The position numbers and the translations under genes are program-made. This document shows, piece by piece, positions 46,001 to 57,362 of a stretch of DNA of 64,000 nt. The stretch lies in the NCBI RefSeq assembly GCF_020379485.1, contig NW_026016743.1:51173-115172 (forward strand), written 5' to 3'. Source of the stretch: Brassica napus. Lineage: Eukaryota > Streptophyta > Magnoliopsida > Brassicales > Brassicaceae. Under the pieces are notes generated by a model. It was not told where the DNA came from and did no database searches. It was given only the letters and a program-made list of their open reading frames with translations. Positions within the stretch are counted from its first letter, which is position 1; every line of letters begins with the position of its first letter.

Positions 46001-46030
46001 CCTTGCCCATCATGCGGTCTCTGATCATAC
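43008..46030 (-). pseudogene. gag-pol: A2 gag-pol, middle part (gag to RNase H/integrase start)
   Basis: Reads gag, knuckle, protease, reverse transcriptase, RNase H and the start of integrase, nearly identical to A1. Defects: a 1-nt deletion near 43615 (before the RNase H ECDAS region), splitting the frame, and a 265-bp deletion near 45970 in gag, between two copies of TCTTCTT in the A1 sequence, which also shifts frame. The knuckle has GHYAYEC for GHYANEC. The 5' side ends at the F insertion (duplication CATAC, 46026-46030). Confidence 0.9.
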
Positions 46031-47029
46031 TGTTAACTTGAAGAGAAGAAGTGGAGAAGCAAAAGTGATGAGTTGAGTTGGTGCTTGTGCAAAGACATGG
46101 CAAGATCTTCAGAGATTGTATGTTAAGGCTTTGGGAGAGAGTCTTAAGGCTTCAGAAGTGGTCTGATGAGTGTGCAAAGATAGGGTTAAGTCCAGGAGGG
46201 ACTTAGACACCATTTAGAGAAGATTTGGGTCAGACAGTAACTCCAAAGTTACCATAGTAACTTTGGAGAGTTACCACAGTAAGATTGGAGAAGTTTGGGC
46301 AAGTTGGTGTAAAAGTGAATAGTGAATCACTAGTCACTATTCAGGTTGACTATTCACTATTTGGATCACTATTCAGGATGTGAGGCACCAAGGTTTGAAT
46401 CTAGTCAAAGGGAATCAAGAAGATGCTTTGTGGAGGCAAACAACCAATGGGAGCTTCCTTGTGTGTGATTGGCTAGTTCTGGTCTTGGACAGGCTGTCTC
46501 TTGCTGTAAAGAGAAGGGAGCCACGACCATGAACCTGGACAGATGCATGGGAAGATTAGGAGGAGCCTAAGGAGAGCCAATCACAAGCAAGGAGCCAGCT
46601 TGCCTTGGTTTGAATTAAAGTGAGCCAGCTTAGCTTATCCAATCAGCACACATCACTCAGATTACAACAAGACCAACTCATCCTCACCATCCATTCCTCT
46701 TAAGTTATTTCTATCCATTAGATATAGGTTTATGAGTTTGCAAGAGTGTAAAACCTATATAAAGAGCCTCATGGGCGTGTGTAACTCTCTTAAGAGAGTA
46801 TGGGGGTTTTCCCCATCTCCTTCACAAATATAAAAGTGTGTTCTTGATCAGATTCCCTTAATCTACCCCTTTCTTAGTCTCTAATCTCTTAATCTCTCTA
46901 AGTCTCTTTGTTTCTGATTCAAGTTCATACTAGTTTCATCAGACCTCTTATTCAACTAGTTCAAGACCTTATTCTTTGCCTTTAATGGCTTCTCATACAC
47001 ATACACAGCCAGAGCTCTCAAATCTCATA
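46031..47029 (+). repeat. Left LTR arm of F (999 bp)
   Basis: E-family LTR of a subtype with extra sequence around 46430-46620. TATA 46756-46763, start-site palindrome near 46785-46800. Confidence 0.88.
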
Positions 47030-48007
47030 TGAGAGCTCTGGCTGTGTATGTGTATGAGAAGCCATTAGAGGCAAAGAATAAGGTCTTGAACTAGTTGAAT
47101 AAGAGGTCTGATGAAACTAGTATGAACTTGAATCAGAAACAAAGAGACTTAGAGAGATTAAGAGATTAGAGACTAAGAAAGGGGTAGATTAAGGGAATCT
47201 GATCAAGAACACACTTTTATATTTATGAAGGAGATGGGGAAAACCCCCATACTCTCTTAAGAGAGCTAGACACGCCCATAAGGGTCTTTATATAGGTTTT
47301 ACACTCTTGCAAACTCATAAACCTATATCTAATGGATAGAAATAACTTAAGAGGAATGGATGGTGAGGATGAGTTGGTCTTGTTGTAATCTGAGTGATGT
47401 GTGCTGATTGGATGAGCTAAGTTGGCTCACTTTAATTCAAACAAGGCTGTGCTTTGATTGGTTCTTCTTAGGCTCCTTTGTATCTGTCCATAGATCAGTC
47501 TAGGTGCATGGTCGTGGCTCCCTTCTCTTTACAGCAAGAGACAGCCTGTCCAAGACCAGAACTAGCCAATCACACACAAGGAAGCTCCCATTGGTTGTTT
47601 GCCTCCACAAAGCATCTTCTTGATTCCCTTTGACTAGATTCAAACCTTGGTGCCTCACATCCTGAATAGTGATCCAAATAGTGAATAGTCAACCTGAATA
47701 GTGACTAGTGATTCACTATTCACTTTTACACCAACTTGCCCAAACTTCTCCAATCTTACTGTGGTAACTCTCCAAAGTTACTATGGTAACTTTGGAGTTA
47801 CTGTCTGACCCAAATCTTCTCTAAATGGTGTCTAAGTCCCTCCTGGACTTAACCCTATCTTTGCACACTCATCAGACCACTTCTGAAGCCTTAAGACTCT
47901 CTCCCAAAGCCTTAACATACAATCTCTGAAGATCTTGCCATGTCTTTGCACAAGCACCAACTCAACTCATCACTTTTGCTTCTCCACTTCTTCTCTTCAA
48001 GTTAACA
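47030..48007 (-). repeat. Right LTR arm of F (978 bp)
   Basis: On the minus strand the U3 half equals the left arm, but from about 47505 towards the centre it matches E and not the left arm, so it is a mosaic. About 7 nt near the LTR end are missing at the central junction. Confidence 0.85.
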
Positions 48008-48078
48008 CTCCCCCTCAAGCTTGACTCTAGCTGATCCTAAGTCAAGCTTGGAACCTTGAAGAACTTCCTCATTAAAAA

Positions 48079-48119
48079 CCTCACCAAGGAAAACCCTTTG
48101 GGACAAAACCTTGATGAGG
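48079..48119 (-). promoter_or_regulatory. 3' stem-loop in F
   Basis: Same arms and loop as in E (minus strand CCTCATCAAGG / CCTTGGTGAGG), upstream of the polypurine tract at 48008-48022. Confidence 0.78.
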
Positions 48120-48551
48120 GAAAAAGAGTAAAGTCTCCAAGGCCTAGGGATTGGCCAGTGAGTCTTTGTGCCTTACCAACAATGTAAGGGACACAAAGAC
48201 TCTGGATCATGGCCTCTACAATCATCCCACGCCTTGTACTCTCCTTACTGCCTAATCTTGGTCTCTCCCCCTTTCACCTAACCTCTTGTTAGGTTGAAGT
48301 GCTCAGACACACCAGATCAGCCTCTTCTTGGAGATACAACTTCTCTTACTGAGTCTTGGCTGCTTCTTCTTCTTCTAGAGTCGCCACCTTGTTGCTTGAG
48401 CTACATGAGGATGCTTCAGCCACTCTCCAATCACCTCAACACTTGAGGCCGCCTTGGACATTGCTTCTTCATCCTTCATCATACTTCTCAACAGGTTGCT
48501 TCCTCTTCTAGAATAACCACCAAGCTCTCTTGGATCATGTAAGCTTCAACA

Positions 48552-48663
48552 CATACTTCTCTTCCAGTAACTTCACCATCGCTTCCATCACTTGTTTGGT
48601 GATTGCTTCTTGCAGCAATCTATTCCTTCGCACAAAGGTTTCATCATCCTCCTCAGACCCCAT
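48552..48663 (-). pseudogene. gag-pol: A2 gag, 5' end
   Basis: The first ~37 codons of the A2 polyprotein from ATG 48663 (MGSEEDDE), cut off from the rest by F. Begins with the right copy of the CATAC duplication. Confidence 0.9.
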
Positions 48664-49159
48664 TGCTTCCTGATACACGAAAAACTTGAACCAGTAAGTA
48701 GTTCAAAAGAATTCAGAACTCAAGATTCAAATAAGGAAACAAAGTATTCAAACAAAGCGGCAAATGAAGATACTTGATCAACACGCGACGATTTGAATTC
48801 TATCTTTTCGAAATTGAAACAATAACAGATCAGATTCAACAGATGATGAAATGAGGCAATCAAATCCTGATCTATGATTCTAACAACAGATCGAGTCACA
48901 CAATCACAAGAAACTTTCGGATCAAGCAAAACGATAACGTAATCGACAAGAATGTGAAAAGGTTTTGTTCAAAACTTGATCGAAATTCTTAGATCTATCA
49001 GTATGAGACACGAAACAATCAGATCTAGCAATCCTGATAATGAAACAAGCAGATCAAGTGAGAATAAACACACAAGAACCGATTGATCAAAAATATGAAT
49101 CGACAAAGAGTAGATCTTAAGAAATCGCAAAAGAGAAATCGAAACTCCCCTTCCAGAGT
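48664..49159 (-). other. Untranslated leader of A2
   Basis: Practically the same as the A1 leader, T-rich on the minus strand, no gene. Short frames at 48720 and 48969 are shadows. Confidence 0.75.
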
Positions 49160-49171
49160 GCTCTGATACCA
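49160..49171 (-). promoter_or_regulatory. Primer-binding site of A2
   Basis: TGGTATCAGAGC on the minus strand, two bases from the LTR. Confidence 0.88.
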
Positions 49172-49173
49172 CT

Positions 49174-50023
49174 TAATGAGATCCTAGGACCCTTCTCTGG
49201 ATGGTTTGGATAGATCCTTGCATAAACGAATCAAAGACTCAAGTTTATCAAGGCTGTGGATCGAATGGTGACACAACAGGCTGCGGAAAGGCTCCTTGAT
49301 ACTCCTAGACTTAGATCGGATATGACACACCTTTCTAAAGCCCTTGGGCGTTGGATATTACACACCAACAGACTGGATACTACACACCAGACACTCTCTT
49401 AACTCGTGAAAGCAAGGGAGAAGAAAACACAAAGGTTTAAATGAAAGAAAACTTGATAGATGCTAGGGTTGCCGAGTTACACATATATATAGTGAAAGGC
49501 TTGGAACAGGCTCCAAGCATTTCGAAATTAAAGGAACAGGCTCCTCCAATTAATGTAGAAGTAAAGACACAACTTAGATAGAGTTTTCGAAAATGAAAGA
49601 CATAAATACTTAGAAATAAAGATAGCATAAGGTTCTTCATGTGGTTTGGTCCGAGAGTATCAACTAGGTGATAAGATAGCAAGACTATGGCCTCGTTAAA
49701 AACCTATCATTGCAAAACCCAATGGGACAAAAACAATGATAGGAAAAGAGCACACATAGCTTGCTAGCCTAGATGATACTCAACTTGATGGTAAGATGGC
49801 TTGAATGGTGATAAGCGTATCTTGAAGTATCAAGCTTCCTCCAAGACATTCTTCTTGCTCCAAGGACTTCCTGATTAGTCCTCCAATAGCTTCTTTGAGT
49901 TTCCTAGCTCTGGCTCGAGTCATGGGACCTTTAGGAATGGTTAAGACCTCATCTTCTTCAGCTGGTTCATCTCTAAACTCGCCATTTCTTTCTCCATCAG
50001 CTGGCTGGTCCATGATCATATCA
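49174..50023 (-). repeat. 5' LTR of A2 (850 bp)
   Basis: Differs from the A2 3' LTR by one substitution (49275 region) and the 1-nt deletion near 25473. Stem-loop copy at 49703-49743. Followed by ATAGG and satellite. Confidence 0.92.
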
Positions 50024-51840
50024 ATAGGAGTTAGGATGAAGAAGCTATCCCACTTTCAAATTAGGTGATCCCACTTTTCCTGTTTGGGAATATGACAGCT
50101 TCTTTGTCATTCTAATCAAACCAGGATGAGTCGCGATGTAAGAAGCTTGATTTTGTTATATAAAGTAATGGAGAATCACTAGGAAGTTGAATAAATCTCA
50201 TAGGAGTTAGGATGAAGAAGCTATCCACTTTCAAATCAGGTGATCCCAGATTTCCTGTTTGGGAATATGACAGCTTCCTTGTCATTCTAATCGAACCATG
50301 ATGAATCGCGATGTAACAAGCTTGATTTTGATACATAAAGTAATGGAGAATCACTAGGAAGTTGAATAAATCTCATAGGAGTTAGGATGAAGAAGCTATC
50401 CCACTTTCAAATCAGGTGATCCCAGTTTTCCTGTTTGGGAATATGATAGCTTCTTTGTCATTCTAATCAAACAAGGATGAATCTTGATGTAAGAAGCTTG
50501 ATTTTGATACATAAAGTAGTGGATAACCATTAGGAAGTTGAATAAATCTCATAGGAGTTAGGATGAAGAAGCTATCCCACTTTCAAATCAGGTGATCCCA
50601 GTTTTCTGTTTGGGAATATGACAGCTTCTTTGTCATTCTAATCAAACCAGGATGAATCGTGATGTAAGAAGCTTTAAATGGATACATAAAGTAGTTGAGA
50701 ACCATTAGAAAGTTGAATAAATCTCATAGGAGTTAGGATGAAGAAGCTATCCCACTTTCAAATCAGGTGATCCCAGTTTTCCTGTTTGGGAATATGATAG
50801 CTTCTTTGTCATTCTAATCAAACAAGGATGAATCTTGATGTAAGAAGCTTGATTTTGATACATAAAGTCGTGGAGAACCATTAGGAAGTTGAATAAATCT
50901 CATAGGAGTTAGGATGAAGAAGCTATCCCACTTTCAAATCAGGTGATCCCAGTTTTTCTGTTTGGGAATATGACAGCTTCTTTGTCATTCTAATCAAACC
51001 AGGATGAATCGTGATGTAAGAAGCTTTAAATGGATACATAAAGTAGTGGAGAACCACTAGGAAGTTGAATAAATGTCATAGTAGTTAGGATAAAGAGACT
51101 ATCCCACTTTCAAATCAGGTGATCCCAGTTTTCCTGTTTGGGAATATGACAGCTTCCTTGTTATTCTAATCAAACCAGGATGAATCATGATGTAAGAAGC
51201 TTGATTTTGATACATAAAGTAATGGAGAATCACTACGAAGTTGAATAAATCTCATAGGAGTTAGGATGAAGAAGCTATCCCACTTTCAAATCATGTGATC
51301 CTAGTTTTCATGTTTGGGAATATAACAGCTTCCTTGTCATTCTAATCGAACCAGGATGAATCGCGATGTAAGAAGCTTGATTTTGATACATAAAGTAATG
51401 GAGAATCACTAGGAAGTTGAATAAATCTCATAGGAGTTAGGATGAAGAAGCTATCCCACTTTCAAAATCAGGTGATCCCAGTTTTCCTGTTTGGGAATAT
51501 GATAGCTTCTTTGTCATTCTAATCAAACCAGGATGAATCGTGATGTAAGAAGCTTGAATTGGATACATAAAGTAGTGGAGAACCATTAGGAAGTTGAATA
51601 AATCTCATAGGAGTTAGGATGAAGAAGCTATCCCACTTTCAAATCAGGTGATCCCAGTTTTCCTGTTTAGGAATATGACATCTTCCTTGTCATTCTGATC
51701 AAACCAAGATGAATCTTGATGTAAGAAGCTTGATTTTGACACATAAAGTAATGGAGAATCACTAGGAAGTTGAATAAATCTCATAGGAGTTAGGATGAAG
51801 AAGCTATCCCACTTTCAAATCAGGTGATCCCAGTTTTCCT
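50024..51840. repeat. Satellite array S4 (~10 monomers)
   Basis: CentBr-like 176-bp monomers between A2 and X2. From about 50720 it repeats the monomer order of S2 (for example the ATGTCATAGTAGTTAGGATA variant at 51070, the TTTCAAAATCAGG variant at 51458 and CTGTTTAGGAATATG at 51662). Ends with the X2 duplication TTCCT (51836-51840). Confidence 0.96.
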
Positions 51841-52432
51841 TATGACTTTTAGGAATATAAAGATTAATCTGAGTTTAGAATAGGATTAAGGAAGAGAATA
51901 AGAGATTTAGGAGACTGATTAGAAACTAATGGAGAATCATAATGAAATGAGTAAAGAGAAAGATTGTTTAGAACTGTCTAATCTTTATTAATGACCTTGA
52001 GTTACAATATATAGTAAGGAGAGCTTAGGGTTTCGATCACAAAAGGATAAGGAAAGCATGTGAAGTCAAAAGGAGGAGGAGCCTATATTTGAATCCGGCC
52101 AATGAGCTTCTCCAAGTGTGTGAGGCATCTAGCATCTTCCCATAGATGCTGTTTACTTTCCAGTCCATGCCAGACTGTCAGTCCGCGCCTCATCCCTTCT
52201 TCCTCCGCGGTCTTATCCACTCCAAAGCTTATCCTCCTCTTCACTAAGTTACCTTGGTAACTTATCTTTACCTTGGTGAGTTTGGTTGATGTCCTATGTA
52301 CGGATGGTACGGCCTGTACGGCCTTGTACGGATCACTCAACCCAAACTCATCTCTTCTTCTATACTTCATCTCTTCCTCTAATGCCTTAACTTCCTTAGC
52401 TCCTCTTCTCATATACTTAACTCTGATCAACA
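51841..52432 (-). repeat. 3' LTR of X2 (592 bp)
   Basis: On the minus strand TGTTGATCAG...AAGTCATA. U3 has GTAC boxes at 52298-52332, including an exact TCCGTACAA on the minus strand (52324-52332), and a 9-bp-arm inverted repeat TAAGTTACC/GGTAACTTA (52245-52264). Confidence 0.92.
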
Positions 52433-52447
52433 CTCCCCCTCAAGCTT
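52433..52447 (-). promoter_or_regulatory. Polypurine tract of X2
   Basis: On the minus strand AGCTTGAGGGGGAG immediately upstream of the 3' LTR. Confidence 0.87.
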
Positions 52448-52499
52448 AGCTTTGTGAAAGTCTAAGCTTGGACAGCTATGAGATCTTCCTCATTAAAAA

Positions 52500-52540
52500 C
52501 CTTACCAAGGAAAACCCATTGGGATAAAACCTTGATAAGG
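52500..52540 (-). promoter_or_regulatory. 3' stem-loop of X2
   Basis: Minus-strand arms CCTTATCAAGG and CCTTGGTAAGG (one U-G) around TTTTATCCCAATGGGTTTT, 33 nt after the polyprotein stop codon. Confidence 0.82.
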
Positions 52541-52573
52541 GAAAAAGAGTAAAGACCTCACAGCCAAAGGGGA

Positions 52574-55500
52574 TCAGCTCCTTCTCTTCCCAAGATCAAT
52601 GAGGCCCAACCTGATGTGAATGGACTCCATTGTCTTCTGTCTTGCAGCCTTGGTGAACACATCAGCCAACTGATCTTCACTCCTTGTGTAGCATGGCAAG
52701 ATGACTCCTAAGATGATCATCTGCCTCACCTTGTGGCAATCCACTTCAATGTGCTTGGTTCTCTCATGGAACACCGAGTTGGAGGCAATGTGGATGGCAG
52801 CTTGGTTATCACAATGCATTGTCATTGGCGTGGCTTGATCAATCTCCAAATGCTTCAAGATGCCCTTGATCCACACCAGCTCGTTGGTCAGCTTCAGCAT
52901 AGCTCTATACTCAGCTTCTGCACTTGAGCAAGACACCACCTTCTGCTTCTTACTCTTCCAAGTAACCAAGTTGCCTCCAATGAATGTGCAATAGCCTGTG
53001 GTTGATCTCCTGTCTGCTCTATCACCAGCCCAATCCGCATCACAGTATCCAACCACTTCAGTGCTCCCATTGCAACCCATCCATACTCCTTGATCAGGTG
53101 AGCCGTTGAGATACATCAAGATCCTCTCCACCATGCGCCAATGATGTTCCTTAGGCACTTGCATGTGTTGACTCACCTGATTCACAGCAAAGCAAATGTC
53201 AGGCCTAGTTATGGTAAGGTAAATCAATTTGCCAACTAGCTTTCTATAGAGTTTAGGATCCTGATAAGGTTTGCTGTCTTCAATCTCCCCCTCTCGTGGG
53301 ACTTTGTAGCCATCCTCCATAGGCATCCTTGCTGTCTTGCCTCCATAAGCACCTGCACCTTTCAAAAGATCAAGTGTATACTTCCTTTGGGACATGAACA
53401 AACCTTCCTTGGATCTACATATCTCAATTCCAAGAAAGTATTTCATTTCTCCCAAGTCTTTAATCTCAAACATGGATTTAAGGAACTCCTTGGTTGCTAT
53501 GATACCTTCCTTATCACTTCCTGTGATAATGATATCATCAACATACACAAGGAGTGCAATCATACCTGAGGGAGTAGTGAGAGTGAAGAGGGTGTGGTCT
53601 AGTTCAGACTTCTTGAAGCCTCGGCCATTCAGAGTAGTACTCAGCTTGTTGTACCAAGCTCTTGGTGATTGCTTCAGTCCATAGATAGCTTTCTTCAGTC
53701 TCAACACATTCCCTCTCTTCACTAAGTGTTCCAAGCCTGGAGGTGGATGCATATACACTTCATCCTCCAGCTCTCCTTGTAGAAATGCATTCTTCACATC
53801 CATTTGCCATAACCCCCATCCAAGATTCACAGCCAAGCTTAATACAATCCGGATTGTGTGTAGTTTAGCTACTGGTGCAAAGGTCTCAATGTAATCCTCT
53901 CCATAAGTTTGAGTGAAACCTCTTGCAACCAGTCTTGACTTCTTCCTCTCAACTGTTCCATCAGCCTTATACTTGATTGTGAAGATCCATCTACTAGTCA
54001 CAGCCTTCTTCCCTTTTGGTAACTCACTCTCATACCATGTATCATTCTTGATCATAGCTCCTGCCTCAGCTCCAACTGATTCCTTCCATTCTTTATCCAT
54101 GATTGCCTCTTCATAGCTTCTTGGAATGTAGTTCTCATCCAAGTTAACCATAAAGCACAATGTTCTTCAGGGTATTGAGCAAAGGAACACACAGCTTGAG
54201 AAGGATGCTCCACAGCTTGGGCATTGTAGTACACTCGCGTGTTTACCCAAGAGAAGGATCCTTTCTCAGCCTTGTGCTTCTTCTCAATACAGGTTGTTCT
54301 TGCTCTTGAACCGGCTCATCTTGTATATCGGTTCTTGTGCTTCACTCTGATGTTCTTCATCTTCTTGGTTTGCTCACCTTGATGATGAGAACCTGAGTTG
54401 AACTCTTCTCCTTCTTCACTCAAGCCGACTCCTTCTTGGCCATTTTCTTGAGTTTCAGGTTCACTTCCCCCCTCATGATCAAGGTGAGGTGTTTGAGCAG
54501 CTCCACTTGGTGCAGTTGAGCTCTCTTCTTGTCTTCCACTTCTTGTGGATTGATCCTGGTTCATCTTGATACCGAGACCTTCCAAAATGATTCTTAAGAC
54601 TCCAGCCTTATCTGATGTGAGATCCTTCAAATCTTCTTGATTCTTCTCCTCATAGTATCCTCTTTCTTCAATGAACTTCACATCTCTAGATACAAGCACC
54701 CTTCTAGCTTCTGGATCATAACACTTATATCCTTTTTGAGTTGTTGAGTAGCCAATGAACATTGCCTTTCTGCTTCTTGCTTCTAGCTTGTTCCTCAACT
54801 CTCCTGGTACTAGAACATAGCATAAGCATCCAAACACTCTCATGTATTCCAAGGATGGCTTGCGCTTGTTCAGAACTTCAAATGGTGCTTGATCCTTCAA
54901 CACCTTTGTAGGCATCCTGTTGATTAGGTAGCACGCAGTGGATACAGCATCACTCCAGAATCTCTTAGGTACATTAGCTTGGAACATCAGTGACCGAGCC
55001 ACTTCCATCAAGTGCCTGTTCTTCCTCTCAGCTACACCATTCTGTTGTGGTGTGTAGGGACAGCTTGTTTGATGAAGGATTCCATGGTGATCTAGATGAC
55101 TCTTGAACGCATAGCTTGTGTACTCTCCTCCATTATCTGATCTCAAAATTTTAATCCTAGCATGATAATGGTTAGTCACATAAGCTTGAAAGTTCTTGAA
55201 TGCATCTATCACCCTATCTTTTGATGGAATGAGTGTTAACCAGGTGTATTTAGATTTTTCATCAATGAATGTGACAAAATACTTATGATTATCTCTAGAA
55301 AAACTAGGTGCAGTCCACACATCAGTATGAATCAAATCAAAGCAATTTTCATAAACAGTAGATGTTCTTGGAAACACATTCTTACAATGCTTGCCTAAAA
55401 TGCAAGCCTCACACTTATTATTTTCAAAAACCACACCTGGTAACATCAAGTTTAAAGCCCTCTCATGGGGATGACCTAATCTAGCATGCCACAATGCATT

Positions 55501-57100
55501 TTTATTCAAACTAGAAGCAGAAGTAAATGAGCAGTTATAATTGGAAACAGGATCAAGCTTCTCAAGCATGTATAAGTCTCCCTTTGTAACTCCTTTTCCA
55601 ATCAATTGGCTGCTCTCAATATCCTGAAACTTCACATCATTAGGACTGAATATAACATTGCAATTCAAATCAGTAGTGCATTTCTTAACTGAAAGTAGGT
55701 TTGATGTGAATTCCGGAATGTAAAATGCTCTAGTGTTCTTATCAAATAGCTTTAAGTTTCCTATTCCCTTAATAGGTATCTTATCCCCATTTGCAATCAT
55801 CACACATCCATTAGTAGGTTCTATATCTTTAATCAGGTTGGTGTCACTAATCATATGATGAGATGCACCTGAATCTATAATCAATGGTTTGGATGTATTG
55901 CTAGCACTATGGCAGATGCTAATTTGTGATCTATATGCATTCATCCTAGCATTTCTATCAATGCAATGCTCAATTCCAGTCTTACTATCAATCCTAGCAA
56001 TCTCAGCCACATTAGGAGTCATTTCTATAGTTCTAGCAATCATAGAAGCACCAAATGAATACCCATGAATGTTACCATTATCCTTGAGCATTTTGATGAG
56101 TGCATCCATCTCGGATCTCCTGATGAAGTCTTGATCATTGCCTCGGGGGTTGATAGCTCCAGTATAGGTCACCAAAGCCTTTCCATCTCCTTCACGGTTC
56201 TCCACTTCAGCTCCTCGGTTAGATGGCCCTGCTCCGCTTGATCCTTCAGTCATGTGAGCTTTTGCCTCTCTCTCCTTCATGAACTTAGCCGGCTTCAAGT
56301 GGGGATGGAGTATCCAGCACTGACTCTTCTTGTGTCCATGCTTCTTGCAATGATCACAATTCCCATTGAACTTCCTATCCTCATACTTGTTGTAACCAGC
56401 TTTGTTGGCTTGTGGAGGCTCTTCCCGGTCAGTTGCACAGCATTTGCAAGAGATAAGTCTCCCTTGCCTCCAAACAAACCCATTGAGCCCTGCTCCTTCT
56501 GTATCTTAGCACACACCTCTTCAAGGTCAGGCAGCTTCTCGGACCATAGCATGTGCTGGATGAGACCACTGTAGCTTGCATTCAACGTGAGCAGCAACCC
56601 AAAGACCTTGTCCTGCTCACGTCTCTCATTTAGAAGCTCTGGATCAACCGTGCTTGGCCTCAGCATCTCCAACTCAGACCAAAGAGACCTGAACCTCCCC
56701 AAGTGCTTAGTGAACTCCATGTCATCTTGAGTTAACCCATTGATTGCCTTCTTGACTTCAAACACTCGGTTCAGGTTAGAAGTGTTTCCATACACTTTCT
56801 GTAGAGTATCCCACAGCTCCTTGGCTGTCTCACAGTAGCTATAAGCATCTAGTATAGCCGGCTCCAAAGAGGCATGAAGACTGACATCACCATCATGTCT
56901 TCTTGTTGCCACTTCTCTACAACACTCTCCTCGGGGCTCTCCTTTTCACCCTCCTGAGTAATCGCCATTGGAGCCTCACCAGATGTGATATGCTTCCACA
57001 AACCCTTGCTTCCCACAGCAGTCTTCACCATCCTAGACCAGACTAGGTAGTTGGTTCCTTTGAATGTCACCGCGACCTTCATCTTCATGCCACTCTCCAT
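52574..57100 (-). pseudogene. gag-pol: X2 copia gag-pol polyprotein with about four frameshifts
   Basis: Gag begins at ATG 57100 (MESGMKMKVAVTFKGTNYL). The frame shifts near 56890 (within gag, between MMVMSV and SLHASLEPAIL), near 56430 (before the CCHC knuckle), and twice between about 54316 and 54150 (integrase-reverse transcriptase linker). The pieces keep, in order, gag, knuckle region, protease DSGASHH, GAG-pre-integrase WHARLGHPHERAL, integrase core (RSDNGGEY, NGVAERKNRH), reverse transcriptase (MDVKNAFLQGELED, YVDDIIITG) and RNase H (CDADWAGD, SSAEAEYRA). Stop at 52574-52576. Catalytic residues are intact, so decay is recent; it cannot make a full protein. Confidence 0.92.
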
Positions 57101-57346
57101 CTTGAACAGCTTGACGTCTACAGCTTGAACAACCGGTTAGATCTTGAACTGAGAACCCACGCTGCTCTCTAGAACACAGATTCACTCTTGAGTCTTCAAA
57201 TGAACCTCCCACGGACCACCAAGACACACACAAAACACCTTGAGCTTTTGAACTCTCAAGAAACTCTCAAACACACTCACTTGTTCTCTTAAAGTTTCAA
57301 ACTTGAATCCTTAAGAGAATCACTCACGAACTCAGATTGTAATCAA

Positions 57347-57362
57347 CCTGGCTCTGATACCA
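57347..57362 (-). promoter_or_regulatory. Primer-binding site of X2
   Basis: TGGTATCAGAGCCAGG on the minus strand adjoining the LTR. Confidence 0.9.

Larger units (their letters stand above)
46031..48551. mobile_element. Element F: inverted LTR palindrome of the E family
   Basis: A plus-strand E-type LTR (46031-47029) is followed at once by a minus-strand E-type LTR (48007 back to 47030) and then by 544 bp matching the E segment between its two polypurine tracts (48551 back to 48008). The outer ends are TGTTAAC on the left and TGTTGAAG on the right (minus strand); the whole is flanked by the 5-bp duplication CATAC (46026-46030, 48552-48556). So both outer ends are U3-type and the U5 ends meet in the centre. 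No coding region. See findings. Confidence 0.85.
25457..50023 (-). mobile_element. Element A2: CRM-type element, decayed and carrying nested insertions C and F
   Basis: Same subfamily as A1. Left (3') LTR 25457-26305, right (5') LTR 49174-50023, primer site 49160-49171; target duplication ATAGG at 25452-25456 and 50024-50028 proves that both ends belong to one element 24.6 kb apart. The body is cut by C (27344-43007) in the integrase region and by F (46031-48551) in gag. It also has a 265-bp gag deletion and two 1-nt deletions. Confidence 0.94.
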
